64,000 nt of DNA from Flavobacterium luteolum (lineage in GTDB: Bacteria > Bacteroidota > Bacteroidia > Flavobacteriales > Flavobacteriaceae): assembly GCF_027111275.1 (NCBI RefSeq), contig NZ_CP114286.1, positions 4,450,501 through 4,514,500 of the forward strand, given 5' to 3'. This document shows, piece by piece, positions 31,001 to 38,468 of this stretch. Within the stretch, counting starts at the first letter, position 1. Every line of letters starts with the position of its first letter. Under the pieces are notes generated by a model. The model saw only the letters and a list, made by a program, of their open reading frames with translations, was not told the origin of the DNA and ran no database searches. The position numbers and the translations under genes were made by a program.

Positions 31001-33994
31001 AGGATTACCACTTGTAAGTGTCCATGTTCCAGTTGAATTTTCATTTCCTTTAAGTTGTACACTTGTTACATCACAGTAGGTTTGATCTGTTCCTGCATTA
31101 GCAGTTGGACTTACAACAACTATCATATCATCAAAAGTAGCAGGACATAAAAAAACGCTCTTTCCTGATATTGTCCATCTAAAAGTATAGGTTCCTGCTA
31201 CAAGACCGTTAATAACAGTATTTGGATCAGCTGGGTTAACAATATTAGGCGCATTTGGTGAGCCAGTTAGTACTGACCATTGTCCAGCTTCATAAAAAGC
31301 ATCGTAAGTACTTCCGGCCATTGTTACGCTTGTACTGGAACAAATATTTTGGTCAGGTCCTGCGACTGCTTGAGTAGGCGGTATTCCAATAGTTAAGCTT
31401 ACATCATCAAATGCTTCACCACAGACTTCTGCATCAACAGTCCATCTAAAAATATAAAAACCACTATTAGTAAAGGTAAAAACAGCATTGGGATCATGAA
31501 TGTCGCTGATGGTGTAACCCCCAACACCTGAAATTCTAGTCCAGGTTCCTATCGCACCGCTGCTTCCTACAGCCGCCATAGTTAACGTTGTACCGCAAAT
31601 ATCTTGATCTGGTCCCGCATCTGCTGTTGGTGGTGTATCGGCAATTGTAACCGAAACACTACTAGTATTTGCATCACAAAGTCTAGTAATTGTCTCAATT
31701 GACCATGTAAAAATATAAGTGCCATTTCCAGGAACGGTTACTAAACTATTAGGATCACTTGTATCTGCAATAACAACTCCTGTAGCAGGAGTTACGGACC
31801 AAAGCCCTATTTCGAAAATACCAGGTGTATTTCCACTAAGATTAAATGATGTTGTCCCTGAAGGATAGCAAGAGTCAGGACCTGCATCAGAAGTAGAGGC
31901 GGCACTTGAGTTATTTGTTATGATAGTAATATCATCTTGTACTGATGATGAACAAGAAGGACCAGGATGAAGATAAGATACAGTCCATCTTAATACATAC
32001 TGAGAAGTATTGGCTGTAAATCCAAGTGCTATTGCATTTGGATCGTTTACATTTGAAAATGTTATCGTGCTTGGGCCGGAGACTTGGCTCCATACTCCAA
32101 TTTCATCTGGGTCAACCGGTGAGGCAGCTAGTGTCACTTGAGAATTTGTACAGACTACACGATCTGGACCTGCATTGGGAGTACTCAATGTGGTGTCAGA
32201 TACATAAATTGTAACTGTTGCGACAGAGAAACCACAGGTAGCACCTCCGCCTTTTGTTATATATTGAAAAACGTAGCTTCCTGGTACAAGCCCGCTTACT
32301 TGGGTATCGACAGCAAATTTATCGGCAATTACAGCATCATTAGGACCACTAAGCTGATTCCAAACATGTAAACCTTCGCCTCCAGTTGCTACACCAGATA
32401 GTAATGTACTGGTATCTCCGCAGGGCAAACTTACATCAGAGCCTGCGTTTGAAGGTGTAGGTTCTCCTGAAACTAAAATGTTTAAAGTATCAAAACCATA
32501 ATCACAACCAACTGGGAGCGAACCATCTTGACTTCTTATAAATTCAACATTATATTCTCCAGATACTGTAAGTGTTAAGGTTAATGAATTTTCAACAGTT
32601 TGTAATGCCGTCGGAAAAGGAGCCAATGGAGAAGCGGCAGGGCCACTTATTATTCTGTACTGATTGATACCAGTGCCAGTTACGGTAAGTGGAATCGTAA
32701 AAACGGTCGCATTACATGCGCCAACTATATCATTCCCATTATTGGCAACAATAGTTCTTGTTGCACCATTATATTGAACATTATAATCTTTAGTAAAGAC
32801 GCAGCCAGTATTATTGTTTGTTAACGTATATCTAAATTTATAAGGATCGCCAGCATCTGAAATGCCTGTTACTAATGTTGTCGGATTTGTTGGAGATACA
32901 ATTGTGGCAGAACCCCCGCTAATTTTCGTCCATTGTACCGTTTCTCCTGCGTATAATGGCGTTTGAGCAACCAATGTAACTTGATTAATAGTGTTGTCGC
33001 AAAAGAAAATATTTTCATCTCCGCCTGGTAGAGTAGTAACATCTTGTGTTGCAGGCGGAACAGTTATAGTTACAGTGTCATTTCCAGAAGCGCAAGACCC
33101 AGTAACAGTCCATCTAAAAGTATAAGTACCTTCTACAAGATTAGAAATCTGTGTATTATTCGAATTAGGACTTCCAATAGTTGGTGTATTTGGACCGCTT
33201 ACAAATGTCCATTGACCGTTTTGCCCATTAAGACCGCAACCTCCGTAAGTTCCATTAAGATTTGTAGATTGAGTAGTAGTGTAACAATTACTTAAAGTTT
33301 GGTCTGGACCAGCAGAAACGGGCGTAACACCACCATAGTTTGTTACTGTAATCTGCGAAGTAGTTCTGCAGCGTTGACCTGGAGCATATTCTGGCCCTTC
33401 AATAACCCATTGAAGTGTTGTTACGCCACAGCTTGTTGCAGGTAAACTTATTGTTGAGGTTGGCAAATTGGGAAAGTTAATTACAACTCCTGCATTATTA
33501 GCGCCCACAATTTCCCAATAACCTGTTTCTCCTGTATTTTGCGGAGCATTTGCGGTAATAGATAAATTTCCAGAGCTATTAGGACAACTTGCTATGTTTC
33601 CTCCTGCGTTTGCAATAGTAATGGGCTGTACATTAACCACTTTATCTTGATATGCCAATATTCCGTCACTGCAAGTGGCGCTATATCTAAAAATATAGGT
33701 ATTGCCTCCTGTATATCCTGTTACTGTTGTGCTGGAAGCATTGGGTGAATTAATAACAACCGTTGGACCTGAAATTTGTGTCCATAAAACAGAGCCAATT
33801 ATCGGAGAAGGATTATTTCCCTCTAGTACCAAAGCATCAGTTTCGCAAATTGTAATATTTAGCACTCCAGCATTTACAGTACAGTTTTGCGCGTTTGTTT
33901 GAAAAATGGAAAGAAAAATTAATAAAATGGCAAAAGCCAGTTTTTTTGATAAAGTGCAGATTCTCCAAGAAAAATAAAATTGTGCCATAAGCAA
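22001..33994 (-). CDS. Giant surface repeat protein (Ig/PKD-like + DUF11 repeats) with type B T9SS sorting domain
   Basis: A 3997-residue secreted protein. After a signal peptide, about 15 Ig/PKD-like repeats (residues about 40-1410) each begin with variants of NAGPDQTLC and end with GTYTFRWT-like strands. Then come 19 DUF11 repeats (about 1415-3900) of the form ADLSLTKTVNNATPLVGSQV / TNSGPQDATGVQVTDLLPSGY, joined by acidic linkers DPDSTPNNGVTTEDDYA that may bind calcium. The C-terminus (about 3910-3997; NEFSPNDDGQNDFFYI, LEIFNRWGNLVYY, WDGKAEG, GTYFYILDL) is the gliding-motility-associated type B sorting domain. It is probably a SprB/RemA-like adhesin exported with its PorP/SprF partner and the OmpA-family protein downstream. 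The ligand is unknown. The frame is intact over 12 kb. Confidence 0.96.
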   Translation of the reverse strand: MLMAQFYFSWRICTLSKKLAFAILLIFLSIFQTNAQNCTVNAGVLNITICETDALVLEGNNPSPIIGSVLWTQISGPTVVINSPNASSTTVTGYTGGNTYIFRYSATCSDGILAYQDKVVNVQPITIANAGGNIASCPNSSGNLSITANAPQNTGETGYWEIVGANNAGVVINFPNLPTSTISLPATSCGVTTLQWVIEGPEYAPGQRCRTTSQITVTNYGGVTPVSAGPDQTLSNCYTTTQSTNLNGTYGGCGLNGQNGQWTFVSGPNTPTIGSPNSNNTQISNLVEGTYTFRWTVTGSCASGNDTVTITVPPATQDVTTLPGGDENIFFCDNTINQVTLVAQTPLYAGETVQWTKISGGSATIVSPTNPTTLVTGISDAGDPYKFRYTLTNNNTGCVFTKDYNVQYNGATRTIVANNGNDIVGACNATVFTIPLTVTGTGINQYRIISGPAASPLAPFPTALQTVENSLTLTLTVSGEYNVEFIRSQDGSLPVGCDYGFDTLNILVSGEPTPSNAGSDVSLPCGDTSTLLSGVATGGEGLHVWNQLSGPNDAVIADKFAVDTQVSGLVPGSYVFQYITKGGGATCGFSVATVTIYVSDTTLSTPNAGPDRVVCTNSQVTLAASPVDPDEIGVWSQVSGPSTITFSNVNDPNAIALGFTANTSQYVLRWTVSYLHPGPSCSSSVQDDITIITNNSSAASTSDAGPDSCYPSGTTSFNLSGNTPGIFEIGLWSVTPATGVVIADTSDPNSLVTVPGNGTYIFTWSIETITRLCDANTSSVSVTIADTPPTADAGPDQDICGTTLTMAAVGSSGAIGTWTRISGVGGYTISDIHDPNAVFTFTNSGFYIFRWTVDAEVCGEAFDDVSLTIGIPPTQAVAGPDQNICSSTSVTMAGSTYDAFYEAGQWSVLTGSPNAPNIVNPADPNTVINGLVAGTYTFRWTISGKSVFLCPATFDDMIVVVSPTANAGTDQTYCDVTSVQLKGNENSTGTWTLTSGNPVGVTITQSPADSYIANATVVPGNTYEFTYTTTSTTFPDNSTCPGSSDSVNITIYSGASVAPNAGPDQTLCITDVSATATMAGNVAPADVTTSEWRFLSQPNGSVAVITTPTSPTSTITNLTVPGLYILQWVFESTSCRPLSDVVRIVMNEPPSDADAGPDDNVACQTSYKTAAVAPTIGIGTWTFDSVPSGSTAVIDEPNNPITTLSNITVLGTYILRWTVTNGPFTSPSTCQPSSDTVSITFNDNPPTVANAGPDQELCNATSVTMAANTPTSGDGLWTQLSGPTATIASPNNPNTLMLGLVAGTYEFEWTISTAGCTSRDTVLITIYGLPSTANAGPDQTIPQFSPVNMNATAPTVGTGQWTQVSGPSIVGFTSPTSPTTAVTGTVPGIYTLQWTVSNGICAVSSDTMNLTILSIADLELTKTVTPTTGSIGDVVTFNINVFNNNALGGSATATNVSIRDYIPFGFALVAGTVTSGGIYNVGDNTITWSGITIPSGSILSLSFKATILDGGSYVNNAEVVKSDQFDPDSTPNNQNPSEDDQDSATVVLDVADLSLQKTVSPATVSINDNVIFTIRATNSGPNNATGITVSDHLPPGYTYVSDNGGGKYNNATGIWNVGNLNNGNSLTLQITAKVNVVSSPNDYINTAEIETAHQFDPDSTPGNGLPEDDMASANITLKQADLELTKSVTPTSAAAGDEVSFTINVVNKGPGNATGVGVKDVIPVGYTLIPGSVSAGGTYQVATATLEWRNLVLPANSNVNLTFNAFVNPLGNYLNIAEITASDLPDPDSTPNNNVASEDDQDDAEITFIGPSADLSLTKNVVTGNTSPVVGSQVSFELKITNDGPNNATGVQVTDLLPTGFQYVNYSSSAGTYNSTTGIWNVGTVDVGVTEALILDAKVLPTGDYKNITQVTASNLPDPDSTPNNDDGDQSEDDEDNVVLTPIPPAADLSLTKTVSNATPLVGSVVTFTIITTNSGPQDAAQVQVTDLLPSGYTFATFNATSGTYDSTTGLWTLDILKNSESETLQINAIVNATGDYTNIAEVTNSDTPDPDSTPNNGVPTEDDYGTATTTPIQQSSDLSLAKTVNNTTPLVGSLVTFEVVVTNNGPQDNLGIQVTDMLPSGYTFTGFTVSTGTYDTATGIWNVGNLVTGDAETLQIVARVNPSGDYTNKAEITAANLPDPDSTPNNGVTTEDDYAEVTTTPVPTSADLSLTKTVNNAAPLVGSQVIFSIQVTNSGPQEANGVTVTDLLPSGYTYVSYSATTGSYNPTTGLWTVGNMPISDSYTLQITASVNASGNYTNTAEITASNQPDPDSTPNNGVATEDDYATSTTVPVPTSADLSLTKTVSNTAPLVGSQVIFSLQISNAGPQTADGVAVTDLLPSGYTYASYSATAGNYDSATGLWTIGNIATGATHTLQITALVNATGNYTNTAEITASNQPDPDSTPNNGVATEDDYATATTTPTALSSDLSLTKSVSDSSPVVNTEITFEIIITNGGPQDNTSVQVTDLLPAAFTFTRYTVSRGTYDPVTGLWNIGNLPKNQSETLQINAVANTVGNFANKAEVTSAGLPDPDSTPNNGIISEDDYATVLVQIEDEVPPPPPVSDLSLTKTVNNATPLVGSQVTFEVIITNSGKDDNKGVQVKDLLPSGYTLTGYTISTGTYTPLTGLWNIGNIINGKSETLHITAIVNETGNYTNIAEVTAADFEDPDSTPNNGVTTEDDYATVTTTPTSQSSDLSLTKTVNNTIPEVDSLVTFEIVVTNNGPQDNNGVQITDLLPSGYSLVSFSNSTGIYSTTNGLWNVGNLAMGQSETLQVIALVKEIGDYQNIAEITAAALPDPDSTPNNGVTTEDDYATAIVTPDRSGLFSDLSLTKTVNAISPLVGSQVVFEVVVKNDGPRNNTGVEVTDLLPSGYTYNSYNISTGTYNPTTGIWNVGNLISGKSETLQITATVNTSGNYLNIAEITAADAPDLDSTPNNGVTTEDDYATATVTPNPQAADLSLTKTVNNTVPLVGSSVIFEVIATNNGPQNTTGVEVTDLLPSGYTFANYSATKGTYNSTTGKWTIGTFLNGDSHVLRITAIVNPTGNYVNIAEVTASNLPDPNSTPGNGVPTENDYGTATTSPLGQAADLSLTKTVNNTTPLIGTPVTFEIVITNQGPQNATGVEVTDLLPSGYTFSNFTATKGTYTNTNGKWIIGSLASGDAQTLQLTATVNATGNYLNTTEVTASSLPDPDSTPNNGITTEDDYAEVATTPVVPTADLSLTKAVLGGNLNPIFGATVTFEITVKNSGPQNATGVKVIDMLPSGYEYIVYSSTAGQYYNSTGIWDIGTIPTGSSESLLIGARVKTTGVYQNIAEVYASNELDPDSTPNNNVSGEDDMSSVLLTPVPAVADLSIEKKVINNILNPAVGSQISFSITVTNSGPSISTGVTIKDVLPSGYDYIFYNSTSGAYNTATGEWSPGIILPGNSHTLVLNVFVKNPTGTPDEYLNTAEIMTADQHDPDSTPGNGITTEDDYDSISVTPVIVMADLSIKKTALNQDAVHDVGSTVIFTVTVTNDGPADASGVRVKDLLPPGFTYQTSSPTSGLYNYITGIWNVGNIPTGTDQSLDIYTTVNKPSGIPGEYTNITEVIASNLPDPDSTPNNGVTTEDDYDSLQIKIAVADLSLEKTASNQNANVNEVVTFTLQLNNEGPSVATGVAVEDLIPLGLKNISNINNGGIFSKDIIKWVNLTVPVGGITLTYEATVANPFGLESVDYVNIAQVTASNQFDPDSTPNNDNGDQSEDDEDSESINIPSTDIAINKEVDKTDVPMDSQVVFTITAENLGNLTATNVEVQDALPKGYSLVNSATTSGTYDSKTGIWSIPTINKGTTQTLTLTVKVIDFNDYLNNAHLVKLDQIDTNSANNQDSATVSPNCLKIYNEFSPNDDGQNDFFYIDCIERYPNNQLEIFNRWGNLVYYQKGYKNTWDGKAEGSAKTLPEGTYFYILDLGDGSKKTSGWVYLK

Positions 33995-34404
33995 TCAGGA
34001 ATGAAAAGGCAGCACAGCAAATTTATAACTACCTTAAATTAATAAATTGATTTTGAGCATTAATCGTAGTTAAGATTTAGAATATATTTTGGGGTTACTT
34101 CAAATTTAAAGAAAGATAGTTATGATTTTTTTTTTTGTATGTTGCAGATTATAAAATGAAACATAAAAAACAGGTTTTGAAACAATAAACTGCTTTATAA
34201 TAGCGTCAATAAGCGTTTACTGTAATAGTGAACTTAGTCTTATTTTTACAAAAAAAGTTTAAGCAGTGTGAAATATTTTAATCCAATTTAGTTTTCAAAC
34301 TGTCAAAAAAGACTTTGGAAAGAGATGCAGAATGTGAATTCTGATATAAATAAGAAAGGGCTGCCTTTTTAAGACAGCCCTTCGTTTTAATCTTTTTCTG
34401 AAAA
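33995..34404. promoter_or_regulatory. Spacer upstream of the giant adhesin gene
   Basis: A 410-base AT-rich gap without a credible gene. On the minus strand TAAATTTG (34018-34025) fits the -7 consensus just upstream of the adhesin start, but I see no good TTTG at the right distance. The far end holds a stem-loop (34356-34382) behind the BamA-like gene. The remainder shows no recognisable signal. Confidence 0.35.
34356..34382 (-). terminator. Stem-loop after the BamA-like gene
   Basis: AAGGGCTGCCTT (34356-34367) pairs with AAGACAGCCCTT (34371-34382) with one internal mismatch. Read on the minus strand it lies 22 bases beyond the stop codon; the T-tail there is short and interrupted (TTTCTTATTT). 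Confidence 0.65.
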
Positions 34405-35472
34405 TTAAAAAGCTTCGCCAATTCTAAAATAAACTCCCCAATCTCCTTTACCAACTGCACCGTCTAGACCAACATTGAATTTTGATTTTTTGAATGGATT
34501 GTATCGATATCCAACACCACCGCCAGGATACATTTTCCAATCAAAGCTTGGAGTATCAGAACCATAAATAGTGGCAATACCGAAAAAGCCGACCAATCCC
34601 ATTTTCTGTCCAAAGTTATATCGGTATTCACCCTGAATATCCATTAATCCTGCACCTCTATATTTTCCTTCAGAATAACCGCGAATATCTGTTCCACCGA
34701 TGGTGCTCTGCTGTTCAAAAGCGACATTCCCAAGTCCGAATTTGCCAAAAGCACGAACTGCAATGACATCTTTATTATCTCTAGTAGGAATATATCTATT
34801 GGCTTGAAAGGATATTCTATTAGATGCTAGATCATTATCTAAAAAATCGGGATAAGTAGACCAGTCCAATTTAATTTTGTATCCTGTTGTAGGGTAATAA
34901 ACGGCATCCCTAGTATCATATAATAAGTTTACAACTAAAGCATTGCTATGTGAAACCGACGATGGAGAAATATTATCTTCATATACTGTGTTGTAATGGG
35001 AATAGGTATACGATAGACCTCCATAAAATTTACCAACAATTTTTCTTTGTCCACCGATGCCTAAAATAGTTGTTTTGGTTCCATAATCATAAAAATCTGG
35101 CTGATCTACATCATCAACATAAAATTGAGAATTCTGATTTCCTGTAAAAAAGAAAAGTTTGAAACGCCATTTGTCTTCTTTCAAATACCATCTATTAAAG
35201 AAAGCCAAAACATAAGATTTATTAGTGGTATAAATGGCCGACATTCCAGACAATGATTTAGGAGAAATAGTATCGGCATGATTAACTTTATACATCGCCA
35301 TTGGAATAACACCAAACATAAAATCAAGATTTCTGTTATAACTCAAATATGGCATTACCCTTAATTCAATTTTCTTTTCTTTAGATTTTTCGGTAACAGA
35401 ATCTTTAATTTTTTGACCGAAACAAGAAGATATAAAAGCTGTAAAAAAGAATAGGAGTAGAAGATGCCTCAT
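34405..35472 (-). CDS. BamA/TamA-type outer membrane barrel protein without POTRA domains
   Basis: A 355-residue exported protein with a signal peptide (SSCFGQ; the upstream Cys could also be a lipobox) and a C-terminal surface-antigen D15-type barrel. Recognisable strands are TKTTILGIGGQRKIVGKFYGGLSYTYS, LVVNLLYDTRDAVYYPTTGYKI, and the conserved TIGGTDIRGYSEGKYRGAGLMDIQGEYRYN, which resembles the lid-loop region with its RGY motif. No POTRA repeats precede the barrel, so it is not BamA itself but one of the short D15-like proteins common in Bacteroidota, whose role is mostly unknown. Monocistronic, with a stem-loop after the stop codon. Confidence 0.82.
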   Translation of the reverse strand: MRHLLLLFFFTAFISSCFGQKIKDSVTEKSKEKKIELRVMPYLSYNRNLDFMFGVIPMAMYKVNHADTISPKSLSGMSAIYTTNKSYVLAFFNRWYLKEDKWRFKLFFFTGNQNSQFYVDDVDQPDFYDYGTKTTILGIGGQRKIVGKFYGGLSYTYSHYNTVYEDNISPSSVSHSNALVVNLLYDTRDAVYYPTTGYKIKLDWSTYPDFLDNDLASNRISFQANRYIPTRDNKDVIAVRAFGKFGLGNVAFEQQSTIGGTDIRGYSEGKYRGAGLMDIQGEYRYNFGQKMGLVGFFGIATIYGSDTPSFDWKMYPGGGVGYRYNPFKKSKFNVGLDGAVGKGDWGVYFRIGEAF

Positions 35473-35594
35473 TGTATAAATTTGTTTGGTGAAACTTATA
35501 TTGGCGTATAATTACTTAAAATTACGCTTTTCCGATACTTGTAAATTTAAACAAAAAATGTAAGTGTTTGAAATAAAAACAATTAAGTTTTATT

Positions 35595-36785
35595 CTATCG
35601 GTTAAATATTGCAAGTAATCTTTGTAAAGCATTTTTTGAATGAAGCTCTTCACTGTTGTTTAAAGTATCGGCTAACGCCTTTGATGCTCTTTCCAGCATA
35701 CGATTTTCAAAATAAGAAATAGCAGTTCTCCTGTCAGAAAATAGATTGTTCGTTAAGCAATCTGCCAATTCAAAAGCATCAAGCATAGCTAGATTGGCGC
35801 CTTTTCCTGCAAAAGGAGGCATTCTGTGCGCTGCATCGCCAATAATAGTTAGGTTTTCTTGTGTTTTCCAAGATTGATTAAAAGGAAAATAATACTGCGG
35901 ACGCGGAATAAAATACAACTCTTTACTCATAAATAGCTCGTGCCATTCAGAACTCCAATCTTGATAAATGTCTTTAAACCATTCAAAAATCTCCAGATTG
36001 TCATTAAAATCCAAATCATTTTCGACGATCCAGTTTTCAGGAATTTTGCTGCTGAGTAAAAACATCAGCGAGCCATCTCCTTTTGTGCCGTACATAATGG
36101 TTTGTTCATTTCCCATGGCAAGAACTTTTCCGCCTTTCGAAAACTCAAAAAGTTTTGAAGCATTTTCTTTGGCGTTATAAATAGTGCCTTCAATCATAGT
36201 AATTCCCGAATAAATGGGCTTTTCTGTACTTATATAAGGACGCACTTTAGAATTTGCACCATCTGCGGCGATAACCAGATCGGCATAAACAGCTGTTCCG
36301 TTTTTGAAATACAATCTCCAGCCTTCATTTTCTTTTTCCATAGAAATAAATTGACTGTCCCAAACAATGGTTTCAGGCAGGAGAGAATTCAATAAAATAT
36401 TGCGAAGAACTGAACGGTCTATTTCTGGACGCGGTTTTGAAATGTCTTGAAGCGAATCTTGATTGTTTTCTGAATTTGTTTGAGAAACGTTTTTCTGAAT
36501 AGCATGTTCGTCAAATTTTAATTCGAAATTCTGATTCACAATTCGAGCTTTGCTGGCGTTAGGGCGAATGTTTTTATAAAATTCGTCCAATAAATCGGCA
36601 TGTTTCATGGCTATCAAACCCGAATCTTCATGCAAATCTAAAGGAGAACCTTGAACACGTACTTCTGAGTTGAGGTCTCTTTCATAAACTTTTACATTAA
36701 TATTCTGCAATTGTAAAAGACGAGCTAATACTAAACCGCCCATTCCTCCGCCAATAATAGCGACTTTCTTATTTTTAAGTAACAT
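35595..36785 (-). CDS. TetX-like FAD-dependent monooxygenase
   Basis: A 396-residue group A flavin monooxygenase. N-terminal Rossmann motif VAIIGGGMGGLVLARLLQ followed by VYERDLNSEVRVQGSPLDLHEDSG; a central DG motif LVIAADGANSKVRPYIS; and the FAD-binding IIGDAAHRMPPFAGKGANLAMLDA. The arrangement and wording of these segments closely resemble tetracycline destructase Tet(X) (which, from memory, has [21 protein letters not shown] and GDAAHLMPPFAGQGVN). It could inactivate tetracyclines or another aromatic polyketide, or be a housekeeping hydroxylase. It is 30 bases downstream of an AraC-type regulator on the same strand, so the two probably form an operon. Confidence 0.85.
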   Translation of the reverse strand: MLLKNKKVAIIGGGMGGLVLARLLQLQNINVKVYERDLNSEVRVQGSPLDLHEDSGLIAMKHADLLDEFYKNIRPNASKARIVNQNFELKFDEHAIQKNVSQTNSENNQDSLQDISKPRPEIDRSVLRNILLNSLLPETIVWDSQFISMEKENEGWRLYFKNGTAVYADLVIAADGANSKVRPYISTEKPIYSGITMIEGTIYNAKENASKLFEFSKGGKVLAMGNEQTIMYGTKGDGSLMFLLSSKIPENWIVENDLDFNDNLEIFEWFKDIYQDWSSEWHELFMSKELYFIPRPQYYFPFNQSWKTQENLTIIGDAAHRMPPFAGKGANLAMLDAFELADCLTNNLFSDRRTAISYFENRMLERASKALADTLNNSEELHSKNALQRLLAIFNR

Positions 36786-36815
36786 AGTTTTGTATTTAAA
36801 ATCTATGTTGCAAAA

Positions 36816-37604
36816 TTATTGTGATGAAAGAGCCGATAATAGTATAAATCGGTCGTTTTTGTTTTGAAAAAGTTCTTTGGGAAGTGAGCCCGATATTTTT
36901 TTGATTTCTTTGATGAAATGTGTCTGGTCAGAAAAATTCTCTTCAGGAAACAATTTCCCTTTTGCAATATGCTCCAATGAAGCGCGAAAACGAAGAATCG
37001 AACAATATCCTTTTAATGAAATTCCGAAATACTGATTGAAATACCTGTTAATCTGACGACTGCTCCAGCTAGATTGTTCAGATAATTCTTTTACAGTCAT
37101 TGCTCCATGAGTTTCATAAATAAGGTGGAATAGCTTTTGTTTTCGGGGATCAACTTCCTTTATTAATAAGGAATTGATTTTTACGGCCGCTTTCTCGCAG
37201 AACAATTCAAAATTTTCCAGATCACTTTCTTCGAAATCCCAAAAGCCAGATTCGAGTATTTTTCCTGAATTTAAAAGATCAGCAATGCTTTCATGAAAAA
37301 CATATTCAGCAGCAAGAAGTTTAAAACTAATCACAAACGTCAAACTGTTAGCTGGAATTATTCCTTTTTCATACTGTTGTGTTCCTAAACCCAGAAGTCT
37401 AATTTGAAAAGGATTTTCAGCTGTTTTTATAAGTGATAAATCAATTCGTCCGTCGGGAAGGCCAATTGTTTCTAGTGTTTCATCCGATTTATTTTCCATA
37501 CACCAAAAACTATCCACAAAATCTGAAAGGTTTTTGTTGGGTTTAATGTATTGATAGGATAAATCTTGGTGCATTTTATCAAATTTTAAAGTGAAATTAA
37601 ACAA
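36816..37604 (-). CDS. AraC-family transcriptional regulator
   Basis: A 262-residue regulator. The N-terminal part (YIKPNKNLSDFVDSFWCMENK, IGLPDGRIDLSLI) resembles the DUF6597-type sensing domain of AraC regulators. The C-terminal third carries the paired helix-turn-helix (MTVKELSEQSSWSSRQINRYFNQYFGISLKGYCSILRFRASLEHI). The Met at residue 11 (37574) is an alternative start and would fit the usual family N-terminus (MHQDLSYQYIKP). It precedes the TetX-like monooxygenase by 30 bases, so it may control that enzyme in response to a small molecule (inference). A serine/charged C-terminal tail has no known role. Confidence 0.88.
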   Translation of the reverse strand: MFNFTLKFDKMHQDLSYQYIKPNKNLSDFVDSFWCMENKSDETLETIGLPDGRIDLSLIKTAENPFQIRLLGLGTQQYEKGIIPANSLTFVISFKLLAAEYVFHESIADLLNSGKILESGFWDFEESDLENFELFCEKAAVKINSLLIKEVDPRKQKLFHLIYETHGAMTVKELSEQSSWSSRQINRYFNQYFGISLKGYCSILRFRASLEHIAKGKLFPEENFSDQTHFIKEIKKISGSLPKELFQNKNDRFILLSALSSQ

Positions 37605-37682
37605 AATGTACTTTATTTCTATTAAAAGTATCCCTTATAGAAAGCTTACAAGAGACTTTCTAATTCAACAAAAAGTGTGATA

Positions 37683-37762
37683 AAAAACTTAACATTGGGT
37701 AAGTTGTTGTTTTTTAGTATATTAGATGTTTTTTTTTCTTGCAATGAAAAACTTAACATTGG
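37683..37762. repeat. 16-bp direct repeat, copies 64 bases apart
   Basis: AAAAACTTAACATTGG occurs exactly at 37683-37698 and 37747-37762 in the spacer upstream of the histone-like gene. The spacing is about six helical turns, so the copies could be paired binding sites or the remains of a small duplication. Confidence 0.6.
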
Positions 37763-37884
37763 CGAATGTCTTTTTCAATCTATCTTTGTTTATTATTTTT
37801 TGATGTTAATTTAATGATTTAATAACATTAAAAATTAGTTTAATTAAAAATAAATTTAATCAATTTCTTAAAATTAACAGAATA

Positions 37885-38403
37885 ATGGCAAAAGAAATAC
37901 TTGTTGATGAAATCAATCAGGAGGCAGAAGCTGTTTCGGTTATTTCAAATGACGAAATCGAACAAAAAGAGACTCCAGTTCTAGAATCTGCTGAAACTCC
38001 AGAAGCAAAACCAAAACCTAAAAGAGCTCCAAAAAAAGTAGCAGAAAAAGAGGATAATGCAGTAGAGGAAACAGTGCAAGAATCAACACAAATAGAAGAA
38101 ATTTCATCTGAGGCTGAAGAAGAAACATCTGAAGAAAAGGAAAATCAGCAAAAATCTAAAAAGAGTAAAAAAATGAAAGAAAAAGAAAAGGAAAAAGAGA
38201 AAAAAGAGAAAAAGAAAAAAGCTGTTGCTAAGAAAAAAGAAAAAGCAAAAGACAAAAAGAAAGAGAAAGCTAAAAAAGCAAAATTAAAAGCTAAAGCTAA
38301 AAAGAAAGCAAAAGCTAAAAAAGCTAAGGAAAAAGCAAAAGCAAAAAAGATCGCTAAAAACAAAGCAAAAAGATCTAAAGCGAAAAAGAATAAAAAGAAA
38401 TAA
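37885..38403 (+). CDS. Lysine-rich histone H1-like protein
   Basis: A 172-residue low-complexity protein with two halves. Residues 1-85 are acidic (many Glu, with ETP/EAKP stretches). From about 85 to the end it is almost only Lys, Ala and Glu, with KKAKAKKAKEKAKAKK-type runs resembling the tail of eukaryotic H1 and bacterial histone-like proteins (AlgP/Hc2 style). It probably binds nucleic acid and may condense DNA or RNA. The acidic N-terminus could mask the tail or bind a partner. No signal peptide, so cytoplasmic. A strong terminator follows at 38469-38534. Function is inferred from composition only. Confidence 0.75.
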   Translation: MAKEILVDEINQEAEAVSVISNDEIEQKETPVLESAETPEAKPKPKRAPKKVAEKEDNAVEETVQESTQIEEISSEAEEETSEEKENQQKSKKSKKMKEKEKEKEKKEKKKKAVAKKKEKAKDKKKEKAKKAKLKAKAKKKAKAKKAKEKAKAKKIAKNKAKRSKAKKNKKK

Positions 38404-38436
38404 TAATTGTGAATTGTGAATGGTTAATTGTAAATT
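38404..38436. repeat. Single arm of the AATTGTGAATTG dispersed repeat
   Basis: This stretch right after the histone-like gene matches, with few changes, one arm of the 34-bp stem-loop at 12735-12829, but the opposing arm is absent. It is probably a decayed or half copy. Confidence 0.5.
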
Positions 38437-38468
38437 TTTCCAAAGCAATTGTAACAATAGAATTATAG

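Noticed and set aside
34278..34460. Minus-strand ORF of 60 residues overlapping the end of the BamA-like gene
   Set aside because: It overlaps the barrel coding region and the terminator stem; no family resemblance and no promoter.
34405..35472. BamA itself
   Set aside because: At 355 residues there are no POTRA domains; only a short D15-type barrel is present.
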